This document shows positions 1 to 7,122 of a DNA stretch of 64,000 nt, piece by piece. The stretch comes from Bacteroidota bacterium (lineage in GTDB: Bacteria > Bacteroidota > Ignavibacteria > Kapaibacteriales > Kapaibacteriaceae): contig JAFDZT010000002.1 in NCBI GenBank assembly GCA_018266735.1, positions 78,309 to 142,308 on the forward strand, given 5' to 3'. The notes below the pieces were generated by a model. It was not told the origin of the DNA. It saw nothing but the letters and a program-made list of their open reading frames with translations, and did not search any database. The stretch's first letter is position 1, and each line of letters starts with the position of its first letter. Made by a program: the position numbers and the translations under genes.

Positions 1-40
1 ATTATGATTCCATTGCTCTAACCACCTGAGCTACTCCGGC
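1..40 (-). tRNA. tRNA with CAU anticodon (Met, possibly Ile2), 5' part only
   Basis: The minus strand from 40 down to 1 reads as the 5' half of a tRNA: 7-nt acceptor strand GCCGGAG, U8-A9, a D arm with GCTC/GAGC stem and GGTGG-type loop, then an anticodon stem ATGGA and loop ATCATAA, giving anticodon CAU. The window ends just after the anticodon loop, so the T arm is missing. The CAU anticodon fits elongator tRNA-Met. A lysidine-modified tRNA-Ile2 cannot be excluded without the rest. It is not typical initiator tRNA, because it has the elongator-like D arm. Confidence 0.85.
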
Positions 41-51
41 CCGAAGGGCTA

Positions 52-59
52 CAAATATA
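52..59 (-). promoter_or_regulatory. -7 promoter box (TATATTTG) for the tRNA
   Basis: The minus strand carries TATATTTG, an exact match to the Bacteroidota -7 consensus TAnnTTTG. It ends 11 nt before the tRNA 5' end at 40, which is a sensible distance for a short 5' leader. It sits 4 nt beyond the stop codon of the neighbouring minus-strand gene. Confidence 0.7.
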
Positions 60-63
60 CGAA

Positions 64-699
64 TTACTCTCCGAGTTGATTGAGCTGGTCGCGGATCTGC
101 GCCGCTTTCTCATACTCTTCGTTCTTGATGGCAAGGTCAAGGGAGGCATGGAGCCGATCCCGCAACGACATGGTCTTGGGCGGTGCTTCCTGTTCCGATT
201 CCGATTCTTCCGACGAGGCACGCAGACGTTCGATCTCGTTCTCTTCGTCGGCTTCCTCTTCGTGCGTCTCTCCGAATTCCTCTTCGGCCTCGTCGACATC
301 CGGCGTGAATCCTGCTTCTGCGATGATCTCTTCGGCAACGTACATCGGAACGCCGCAGCGGATCGCAAGGGCAATGGCATCGCTTGGTCGAGCATCCACT
401 TCGAGGTCAGAGAACTCGAAATGCAAGGTGGCGTAGAACGTGCCGTCCTTCAGGCTGCTGATGGAGACGTCGCGCAGTTGTCCGCCCAACGACTCGATCA
501 CATTGCGCAGCAGATCGTGCGTCATCGGACGCTGGGGCTTGATGCCTTCGAGCTCATTGGCAATGGCCTGTGCTTCCGGAACGCCGATCACGATGGGGAG
601 TCGACGTACGCCATCGATCTCACGCAAGATCAGCGCGTAGGCGCCTGTACTTGCCTGACTGACGGAGAGCCCCAAGATGTCTACTTGAACCTTGTTCAT
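64..699 (-). CDS. Bifunctional nuclease (BFN/DUF151) domain protein with C-terminal UVR motif
   Basis: 211-residue cytoplasmic protein. Residues 1-130 are the BFN/DUF151 domain, with the typical N-terminal run (VDILGLS), the LPIVIG segment and the RPSDAIALAIR block. An acidic Glu-rich linker follows (about 133-170). The C-terminus (about 175-211) is a UvrB/UvrC-like motif (LREDL-type helix, here LRDRLHASLDLAIKNEEYEKA). The family includes proteins with reported DNase/RNase activity, but the bacterial function of the UVR-fused form is not settled. The ATG start lies 4 nt after a variant -7 box (TAATATTG), suggesting a leaderless message. It lies downstream of etfA on the same strand with a 13-bp gap. 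Confidence 0.85.
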   Translation of the reverse strand: MNKVQVDILGLSVSQASTGAYALILREIDGVRRLPIVIGVPEAQAIANELEGIKPQRPMTHDLLRNVIESLGGQLRDVSISSLKDGTFYATLHFEFSDLEVDARPSDAIALAIRCGVPMYVAEEIIAEAGFTPDVDEAEEEFGETHEEEADEENEIERLRASSEESESEQEAPPKTMSLRDRLHASLDLAIKNEEYEKAAQIRDQLNQLGE

Positions 700-703
700 G
701 GTG

Positions 704-711
704 CAATATTA
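704..711 (-). promoter_or_regulatory. Variant -7 box (TAATATTG) before the BFN gene
   Basis: TAATATTG differs from TAnnTTTG at one position and ends 4 nt before the ATG at 699. It lies in the 13-bp gap after etfA. It may give a leaderless transcript independent of the etf operon. One mismatch keeps confidence moderate. Confidence 0.4.
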
Positions 712-712
712 C

Positions 713-1645
713 TTACTTGCCCGTGACTGCGGAAATGCGAGCCGTGAGCTTGGGAAGAATGGTGAAGACATCGCCCACCAACCCGTAATCGGCAACCGTG
801 AAGATCGGAGCTTCCTTGTCCTTGTTGATGGCCACGATCACCTTGCTTGACGACATGCCAGCAAGATGCTGGACGGCACCACTGATGCCGCAGGCCACAT
901 ACAGGTTCGGGCTCACGGTCTTACCGGTTTGACCGACTTGCTGTGAGTGTGGTCTCCAGCCGGCATCCACCACGGCGCGTGAAGCACCAACGGCAGCACC
1001 AAGACTCTTGGCCAATTCTTCGACAAGATGGAAGTTCTCCGGACCCTTGAGCCCACGTCCGCCCGACACGATCATATCGGCTTCGGCAACGTCGAGCACG
1101 CCATCGTTCTTGATCACCGAGGTGACCGTCACACCACGACGTGTTGTGGCCGATGGTGCAAAGTTCTCGATGGTCACGGTTCCATCCGCGTCCTTCTTTG
1201 CCGTGAAGACGTTCGGGCGCAGGGTGTACACGGCGATCGGCGTGGTTGGACGAACCGAGATGCGCGCCTTTCCTGCATAGATCGGACGCACGGCTTCGCC
1301 TTGTGCGGTGAGTTCAACGCAATCGGCCAACAGACCTGCTTGCAGCTTCACAGCAACGCGTGGAGCGATGTTCTTTCCGGCCGTGGTCGCAGAGGCGAGC
1401 ACGACATCGGCACCGACCTTTGTGGCGGCTTCGGCAATAGTATGGGCAGCATCGGTGGCCGATGCGCTCAGACAGGAGGTGAGTCCGTAGGCACCGGCGC
1501 TTTGGATCTGCTCCGGCGTGGCATTCACGGCAATGCCTGTGATGGGCGCGCCGTTCGCTACGCTACGCGCAGCGGTGATCACTTCATACGACGAGCGCTT
1601 GAGTCCGGCGCCGCTTGGTTCGAGAACGACAAGGATGTGTTTCAT
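713..1645 (-). CDS. etfA: Electron transfer flavoprotein alpha subunit
   Basis: 310 residues, standard length for EtfA. The N-terminal nucleotide-like domain starts [10 protein letters not shown]. The C-terminal FAD-binding domain (about 190-310) has the diagnostic [11 protein letters not shown], the SRAVVDAGW block, the [13 protein letters not shown] motif and [11 protein letters not shown]. Family knowledge: the EtfAB heterodimer binds FAD and AMP and shuttles electrons from acyl-CoA and other flavin dehydrogenases to a quinone reductase. The start codon overlaps the etfB stop by one base, so the pair is translationally coupled. No acyl-CoA dehydrogenase or ETF-quinone oxidoreductase is in the window. 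Confidence 0.97.
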   Translation of the reverse strand: MKHILVVLEPSGAGLKRSSYEVITAARSVANGAPITGIAVNATPEQIQSAGAYGLTSCLSASATDAAHTIAEAATKVGADVVLASATTAGKNIAPRVAVKLQAGLLADCVELTAQGEAVRPIYAGKARISVRPTTPIAVYTLRPNVFTAKKDADGTVTIENFAPSATTRRGVTVTSVIKNDGVLDVAEADMIVSGGRGLKGPENFHLVEELAKSLGAAVGASRAVVDAGWRPHSQQVGQTGKTVSPNLYVACGISGAVQHLAGMSSSKVIVAINKDKEAPIFTVADYGLVGDVFTILPKLTARISAVTGK

Positions 1646-2391
1646 TAGATCATTTTCGCTTCTTCGTGGAGGAGACGGACGAGTTCATCAATGTCGGCGT
1701 CCGTTTCGCCGAGGATCTTGTTCAAGCGCTTGGTGTCGGGCAACGACATCGAGAGCGTTTCTACGCGGGCAGATACGGCTTCCGCCGCACGCTCGGTGAT
1801 GGGCTTCGATTTTGCCTTCATGATGTCCGGAAGCTTTGGATAGCGCGGATCGTTCAATCCCTTTTGTGTGCTGATCACGCACGGCAGTGTGGTCTCGACG
1901 ATCTCCTTGCCGCCTTCGATATCGCATTCAGCCTTGACGGTGGTGCCGTCGATCTCGAGCTTGGAGACGATGTGGATGGATGGCCACTCCAGCATCTCTG
2001 CCACGAGGGCCGATGTCTGGAAGGAATCGAAGTCGATGCTCTGACGTCCGAACAGCACCACGTCGGGAGCGAGTTCCTTGGCCGCTGCCACGATGTTGGC
2101 CGCAACGGTGTAGGAGTCGGCGCGCACATCGTCCTTGACGAGAATGGCGGAGTCTGCACCCATGGCCAATGCCGTGCGCAGAACGTCCTTGGAGGAATCG
2201 GCACCTACCGTAAGGGCCGTCACTGTACCACCGAGCGATTCCTTCAATCGAAGACCGGCTTCGATGGTGAATTCGTCGTACGGATTGAGAATGAATTTGA
2301 CTCCCTGTGCTGCCATGGACTTGCCGTCCGGTCCAACGGCGATCTTCGTCGTCGTGTCCGGTACTTGGCTGATGCAAACAAGAATGTTCAT
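1645..2391 (-). CDS. etfB: Electron transfer flavoprotein beta subunit
   Basis: 248 residues, typical for EtfB. It begins MNILVCISQVPD and has the conserved NPYDEFTIEAGLRLKE segment, an ADSSKDVLRTALAMGADSA block, and the AMP-binding FGRQSIDFDSFQT segment near residues 115-130. It pairs with the adjacent etfA as the second half of the ETF electron carrier. The ATG is preceded by a good ribosome site (AGAGGA), and a consensus -7 box lies 38 nt upstream, so etfB is the first gene of the etfB-etfA transcript. Confidence 0.97.
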   Translation of the reverse strand: MNILVCISQVPDTTTKIAVGPDGKSMAAQGVKFILNPYDEFTIEAGLRLKESLGGTVTALTVGADSSKDVLRTALAMGADSAILVKDDVRADSYTVAANIVAAAKELAPDVVLFGRQSIDFDSFQTSALVAEMLEWPSIHIVSKLEIDGTTVKAECDIEGGKEIVETTLPCVISTQKGLNDPRYPKLPDIMKAKSKPITERAAEAVSARVETLSMSLPDTKRLNKILGETDADIDELVRLLHEEAKMI

Positions 2392-2429
2392 GCAGTCCTC
2401 TGAATTGAGTTGACGTGGTCGTAGAACGG

Positions 2430-2437
2430 CAAAATTA
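2430..2437 (-). promoter_or_regulatory. -7 promoter box (TAATTTTG) for etfBA
   Basis: Exact TAnnTTTG match on the minus strand in the 60-bp gap between the TolC-like gene and etfB. It lies 38 nt before the etfB ATG, leaving a leader of about 30 nt that contains an AGAGGA ribosome site. Confidence 0.65.
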
Positions 2438-2451
2438 CGAAAGGGAACGGA

Positions 2452-3819
2452 CTAGATAGTGCCCGTTGACCATGAAAGGGAGACAAGGGAGCGAGCCCAG
2501 TCTGCACGTGCCGAGAGTTGACGCAACAATGCCTCTGCATAGAAGCGTTCGCGCAGGTTGATGGTGAGCAATGATGACTCACCGGCCTCGAACTTGCGGC
2601 GCTCGGCCACGACCATTTGTTCGGCCAGGCTGACCTCTTCGGAGGCAGCTTCCATGCGCTCGGTGGCCCGACGCACGGCAATGATGCTGTTGGCCACGTC
2701 GGCCGCCACAAAGCGCTCGACGATGGCACGCTGGAGATCGGCACGGCGTACCGTGATCTCGGCAACCTCTGCCTGGGCACTGGCACTACGGAAGAGCAAG
2801 GGTTGCGAAATGGTGAGTCCCACCTTGTAGTTCGGGGCAAGGCTCTTTGCAACGTCGTACGAGAGCAGTGCGCCCTCGAGTTCGACGAACGGTCGGAGAT
2901 ACTCTCGTGCCAATCCGCTGTCCAAGCGGGCGGTCTGCTGGAGCATGTCGGTGCGACGCACTTCGGGACGTTGCAGATAGGCCGCAGCAACGGAGACGGT
3001 GGCGAGTGACGTGGTGTCGGCCCGCAACGGTAGTGGTTCAGGATCGCCGGTGAGCGGACGTGGTTCGCCCGTACCCGTCCACAGGAACACGCTCACGTCT
3101 ACGGCTGCTTGTTCGGCCATGCGCTTGGCGCGCAGGAGTTCGCCCCTGCGACGTGCCACTTCTTGCAACACTTCGACGGTATCGATGGCCGAGGTCTCTC
3201 CGCTGCGTGCACGACGTGCCGTCATCGTGGCCCGCGCTTGTATCAAGCGGTACACGGTATCGGCCACGGCAACAGCGGCCACGGCCTCTGCCCAGTCCCA
3301 GTACCGCAACGCTGCCGTGCGCAACAACGCATTGCGCTCCATGCGGAACTGCGCTGTGGCAAGGTCCGGACGAAGCATGGCCTTGCGCAACTGATTCCGT
3401 CGCGTGTCGGTGAAGATCCCTTGGAACAACGGCAACGAAATGCCAAGACCCGCCTCACCACTCAAACTCGTGGCCGTTTGCGGATTCACGTCGGTACCGA
3501 TACCGCGCGAATACGTGGCCTTGAGCTTTGGACCGAAGACCATGTCGAGCGGCAACTCGAGCGCACCATTGAGCACGTTGAGTTTGTCGACGCCATCCTT
3601 GTCCTTGTAGGTGTACTGCACGTCGAGCTTCGGATCGAAGCGTCCCAACGAATTGCGGATCTCGGCCTCTGCCAGATCAGGCTCGAACGAGGACGAGCGC
3701 AACGACGGATGCGTGAGTTCCACCTGCTGCAGGAAGTCGCGCAACGTGAGCACGTTCTGCGCATCAAGCCGCAGAGCAGGGAAGGTGGCAAGGATCAGAA
3801 GGGGGAACAGCGATCTCAC
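2452..3819 (-). CDS. TolC-family outer-membrane efflux protein
   Basis: 455 residues with a signal peptide at about 1-20 (MRSLFPLLIL, then a hydrophobic core ending before DAQN). The rest shows the long alternating helical segments and paired repeats of the outer-membrane efflux protein family, for example LRKAMLRPDLATAQFRMERNA-type helices and a second-half repeat around residues 290-440. Family knowledge: a trimer forms an outer-membrane channel plus periplasmic tunnel. The start is GTG and overlaps the HlyD-like gene's stop in a 4-bp GTGA junction. It is the last gene of an ABC-HlyD-TolC set, so it probably completes that exporter. The exported substrate is unknown. Confidence 0.9.
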   Translation of the reverse strand: MRSLFPLLILATFPALRLDAQNVLTLRDFLQQVELTHPSLRSSSFEPDLAEAEIRNSLGRFDPKLDVQYTYKDKDGVDKLNVLNGALELPLDMVFGPKLKATYSRGIGTDVNPQTATSLSGEAGLGISLPLFQGIFTDTRRNQLRKAMLRPDLATAQFRMERNALLRTAALRYWDWAEAVAAVAVADTVYRLIQARATMTARRARSGETSAIDTVEVLQEVARRRGELLRAKRMAEQAAVDVSVFLWTGTGEPRPLTGDPEPLPLRADTTSLATVSVAAAYLQRPEVRRTDMLQQTARLDSGLAREYLRPFVELEGALLSYDVAKSLAPNYKVGLTISQPLLFRSASAQAEVAEITVRRADLQRAIVERFVAADVANSIIAVRRATERMEAASEEVSLAEQMVVAERRKFEAGESSLLTINLRERFYAEALLRQLSARADWARSLVSLSWSTGTI

Positions 3820-5033
3820 TTCTTGTCCTCCTTGCCGCCTTTGTCGGCCTTCTTCTTGTTCGACGCTGGAACAGGGAACTGTGGCGGGAAGCCCATGAGC
3901 TGTCGCCAGATTTCATAGCCCACGGAAACCTCGTTGAGCATGATCCATCCGGAGGCTTCGGTGCCTTGACGAAGGAACTTCGAGGAAGGCCATGGACGGG
4001 ATGCGGAGTCGGGAACGATCAACAGTCGGAAGCCACCGGCACCGTCGTCGACGGCGTCGACCACACGGACGATGCCATGGAAGATGCCAACGTTCACGTC
4101 GCGCCAGCCGGAGACCTGGAAGGCAGGGAAGCCGGCGAATTGGAGGGAGACGCGTCGACCCGGATCGACGAGTGCTGCATCCATGCCGGTGACGAAGACC
4201 TCGACGGCCTGATCGTCCGTGCTTGGGACGACAACAGCCAATTGTTCGCCTTCCTTGACGGTCTGTCCGGCGCCTGCTTTTGCAATGCGTACGATCACGC
4301 CATCCAATGGAGCGATCACGGTGCTCGCGCCAACGCGACCTTTTGCATTGGCCAAGCGTACTTCGGCCTCTTGCATGGTCACAAAGGCCTGGTTGATCAC
4401 GCGCTCTTCTTCTGCTCGAAAGGCATCCACATCCTGCATGGCAGAGTTGATGGCGGCGGCCATGGACACGGAATCGGCCAGGGCACGCTGCAGATTGAGC
4501 GTTGCTGTTTCAACATCGCGCTTCGAAACAAGGTCTTGTCGGAAGAGCGTGTCGGCACGTGCATAGCGTGTACGCGCCGTGCTGAGCTCGACGATCACAT
4601 TCTCGAGGCGGGCTCGCGTTTGTGCCAGACGTTGCTCGGATTGTTTGCGACGTTGAATGGAAACTTCGATGGATTGTTCTTGGGCCAAGAACGTTCGATC
4701 TCGTAGCGTCTGCAGTTTGTCCAGCAGTGACCGGTCGAAGAAGTTCACGTTGATGTCGGAGAGCACGACGATCGTATCGCCACGACGGACTTGCTGTCCT
4801 TCGTGGACGAACCATCGTACGATGCGACCGCTGATGGCGCTCTCCAATGTCTGCGGTCGTGCATCGGGCACGAACGACGTTACTTTTCCGGACCCATGGA
4901 CGGTCTGCACCCACGGCACAAAGGCAAGGAACAGCGCCGTGCCGATCACGAGCACACCAATGGTGGCCACGAGGGTTCGATGCGAGCGTGGTGTGCTCAC
5001 CATTTGGAGCGAGAGTCGGCGGTGATCAGTCAT
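3816..5033 (-). CDS. HlyD-family periplasmic adaptor (membrane fusion protein)
   Basis: 405 residues. One N-terminal membrane segment lies at about 22-44 (LVATIGVLVIGTALFLAFVP), then a split biotinyl-lipoyl-like domain (SGRIVRWFVHEGQQVRRGD before the hairpin, and VIAPLDGVIVRI after it), a long coiled-coil hairpin (about 95-215) and a beta-barrel region. The tail is Lys-rich. The ATG at 5033 was chosen because GGAGG lies just upstream at ideal spacing and it overlaps the exporter stop by 8 bp. An in-frame ATG farther up would run deep into the exporter gene. It probably links the ABC exporter to the TolC-like channel. Confidence 0.9.
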   Translation of the reverse strand: MTDHRRLSLQMVSTPRSHRTLVATIGVLVIGTALFLAFVPWVQTVHGSGKVTSFVPDARPQTLESAISGRIVRWFVHEGQQVRRGDTIVVLSDINVNFFDRSLLDKLQTLRDRTFLAQEQSIEVSIQRRKQSEQRLAQTRARLENVIVELSTARTRYARADTLFRQDLVSKRDVETATLNLQRALADSVSMAAAINSAMQDVDAFRAEEERVINQAFVTMQEAEVRLANAKGRVGASTVIAPLDGVIVRIAKAGAGQTVKEGEQLAVVVPSTDDQAVEVFVTGMDAALVDPGRRVSLQFAGFPAFQVSGWRDVNVGIFHGIVRVVDAVDDGAGGFRLLIVPDSASRPWPSSKFLRQGTEASGWIMLNEVSVGYEIWRQLMGFPPQFPVPASNKKKADKGGKEDKK

Positions 5034-7104
5034 GGAGACCTCCGTCGACGAGATGAATGCATCCGTCCTGCAGGGCGTAGACGGCTTGTGTTCTGCGGAC
5101 CACATCTTCGTCATGCGAGACGTTGACGATGGTCCACGACGAGTGGGCGAAGATCTCCGAAAGCATGCGCTGTTTTGTTGCCTCTTCAATACCGTCGAAG
5201 GCCTCATCAAGCAGCAAGATCTCCGGTCGGTGCAGGATCATGCGTGCGAAGAGGATGCGTCGTTGCATCCCGAACGAAATGGTCAATCCATCAGCACGCA
5301 GTGCCGTCCGTAGTCCGTCGGGCAATGCATCCACATCCGATTGCAGACAGACCATTCGCATGGCCCATTGCAGATCGGCATGCGAGGCTGAGCGTCCCAA
5401 CATGATGTTCTCTTCGATGGTACCGTCGACGAGTTGATCGAGCGGAGAGACCAGGGCTACGCGAGAGCGCAGCGACGCAAGATCGGCACTGCGAACATCT
5501 ACCTCATTCACGGTAATGAGTCCGCGTTGCATCGTCTCCAACCCAAGGATGGAATGCAGGAGCGTGGTCTTGCCGCTTCCGCTGGCGCCAATGAGACTGA
5601 TCCGACAACCGGATGGTACGTCGAGCGAGGCACCACGCAATGCGGGTTGATGGGCATGCTCATAGGTGAACCACACATCGCGAATGCGAATGTGTCCGCC
5701 GTTCGGCAACGACGGGACGGGAATACCGCCCACGTCTTCAAGTGGCTTGTCCGAGATGTTGGACACCTTCCCAATGGCGGCCATGAGATCGTAATAAAGG
5801 TCGAGTTGACCGATGAGCTTCTCGACGGCGTTCAAGATCATGATGATGACGATCTCGGCAGCAACGAGTTGACCGAGCGACATCTGTTGATCGATCACGA
5901 GCATGCCGCCCAGACCCAGTACACCAACCGTGGCCACCGACTTGAAGAACATCGAGCCAAAGATCTGACGGGACAAGATCACGAAGTGTCGACGTCGGTC
6001 GTGCACATAGGCCGCTGCGATCGTGTCCAATCGGTCGAAGGCAAAGGAACGTGCACCGGTGAGTTTCACGGCCAACTGTGCTCGTGCGATCTCTTCGAGC
6101 CATGATGCCGTTTCGTACTTGCGCTTGCTGGCCTCGATGGCCGTGTGGATCCCACCACGTCCCAAACCGTAGACCAGGAGCGGCAGAAATCCGATGAGCA
6201 CAATGTCGTACAACAGGAAGAACGGATGATAGATCGCAAGGACGATCATGCCAACCAGCAGTACGAGGGCCGCATTGATCCCTTCGAGCATGAACTTACC
6301 GAGCGACTTCTGAATGGTGATCACATCAAAGAAGCGATTCACGAGTTCCGGTGCATACTGTTCGCGTAAGGCGGCAAGGCGAATGGAAGGGAGGCGATGC
6401 ATGATATCGAACGAAGCATGCACGAAGATCCGGCGCTGGATCAGTTCGATCACCCACCGTTCGAGAACCGCCAGCACGCCGGAGGCGAGCAGACCCAAAA
6501 AGACCAGTGAGCAGAGCACGATGAGCTGCTTGTTGAAGACGCCGAGTGCCACAGAGTTCACGATGGCCTGGGCCGTCACAGGGACGACGAGTGCTAACAA
6601 GCTGGAAAGCACCGAGTACCCGATCACCACCCAGATGTCGGTGCGTTCTTCGCGCAAGATCGAACGTAGGTACGGCCAGAGGTCTGAGAACGACTCGGCA
6701 TGACGATGTTCTGCATCAGGATGCGGCGTCGATGTGCGTAGAGATGGCTTTTCAGCGCCCTCCGAGAGGAATGACGTCAACGACCCGCGAATGATCAAGG
6801 CACGACCATCGAAGGCCATGCAGGGAGCCGTTGCCGAGCTCCGCATGAGAAGGTGTTCCGCGGTGACCACGAAAGCACCGTCGGGTGCTGCTCCCGAGCC
6901 GATGTTCACGACCTCGCATTCGAGTCCGGCATCGGACAGAATGGACAGCATATGATCGAGCGCAGTTTCCGGTGTGACGGAGTGACGGGAGAGCAGGTCT
7001 CGTGCACGCAGGGCAACATCTACATTGTGCTTCGCCGGAAGCAGATCGTTGAGCGCATCGAGAATACTGGTAAGGAGACCGTTGTACGGCGGTGTTTCAT
7101 TCAT
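5026..7104 (-). CDS. HlyB/bacteriocin-type ABC exporter (permease plus ATPase) with degenerate ATPase motifs
   Basis: 692 residues. An N-terminal region of about 150 residues, in the position of a C39 peptidase-like domain, shows no obvious Cys/His peptidase signature. It is followed by a type-I exporter membrane domain (about 155-450) and an ATPase domain (about 475-692). Walker A is intact (GASGSGKTT, 506-514), as are Walker B (ILLLDE, ending at Glu634) and the H-loop His664. The ABC signature is ISFGM (609-613) instead of LSGGQ, and the Q-loop Gln position is Pro554. It heads the exporter-HlyD-TolC operon. The cargo may be a peptide, protein or other substrate. No cargo gene is adjacent. 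Confidence 0.88.
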   Translation of the reverse strand: MNETPPYNGLLTSILDALNDLLPAKHNVDVALRARDLLSRHSVTPETALDHMLSILSDAGLECEVVNIGSGAAPDGAFVVTAEHLLMRSSATAPCMAFDGRALIIRGSLTSFLSEGAEKPSLRTSTPHPDAEHRHAESFSDLWPYLRSILREERTDIWVVIGYSVLSSLLALVVPVTAQAIVNSVALGVFNKQLIVLCSLVFLGLLASGVLAVLERWVIELIQRRIFVHASFDIMHRLPSIRLAALREQYAPELVNRFFDVITIQKSLGKFMLEGINAALVLLVGMIVLAIYHPFFLLYDIVLIGFLPLLVYGLGRGGIHTAIEASKRKYETASWLEEIARAQLAVKLTGARSFAFDRLDTIAAAYVHDRRRHFVILSRQIFGSMFFKSVATVGVLGLGGMLVIDQQMSLGQLVAAEIVIIMILNAVEKLIGQLDLYYDLMAAIGKVSNISDKPLEDVGGIPVPSLPNGGHIRIRDVWFTYEHAHQPALRGASLDVPSGCRISLIGASGSGKTTLLHSILGLETMQRGLITVNEVDVRSADLASLRSRVALVSPLDQLVDGTIEENIMLGRSASHADLQWAMRMVCLQSDVDALPDGLRTALRADGLTISFGMQRRILFARMILHRPEILLLDEAFDGIEEATKQRMLSEIFAHSSWTIVNVSHDEDVVRRTQAVYALQDGCIHLVDGGLHD

Positions 7105-7114
7105 AGTTGTCCTG

Positions 7115-7122
7115 CAAATTTA
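7115..7122 (-). promoter_or_regulatory. -7 promoter box (TAAATTTG) for the exporter operon, overlapping the uvrA stop
   Basis: Exact TAnnTTTG match on the minus strand. Its first three bases are the TAA stop codon of uvrA, and it ends 10 nt before the exporter ATG at 7104. The predicted transcription start falls within a few bases of the start codon. Confidence 0.65.

Noticed and set aside
1-40. Initiator tRNA-Met
   Set aside because: The anticodon is CAU, but the D-arm and stem pattern fit elongator Met or Ile2 better. The 3' half is outside the window, so it stays ambiguous.
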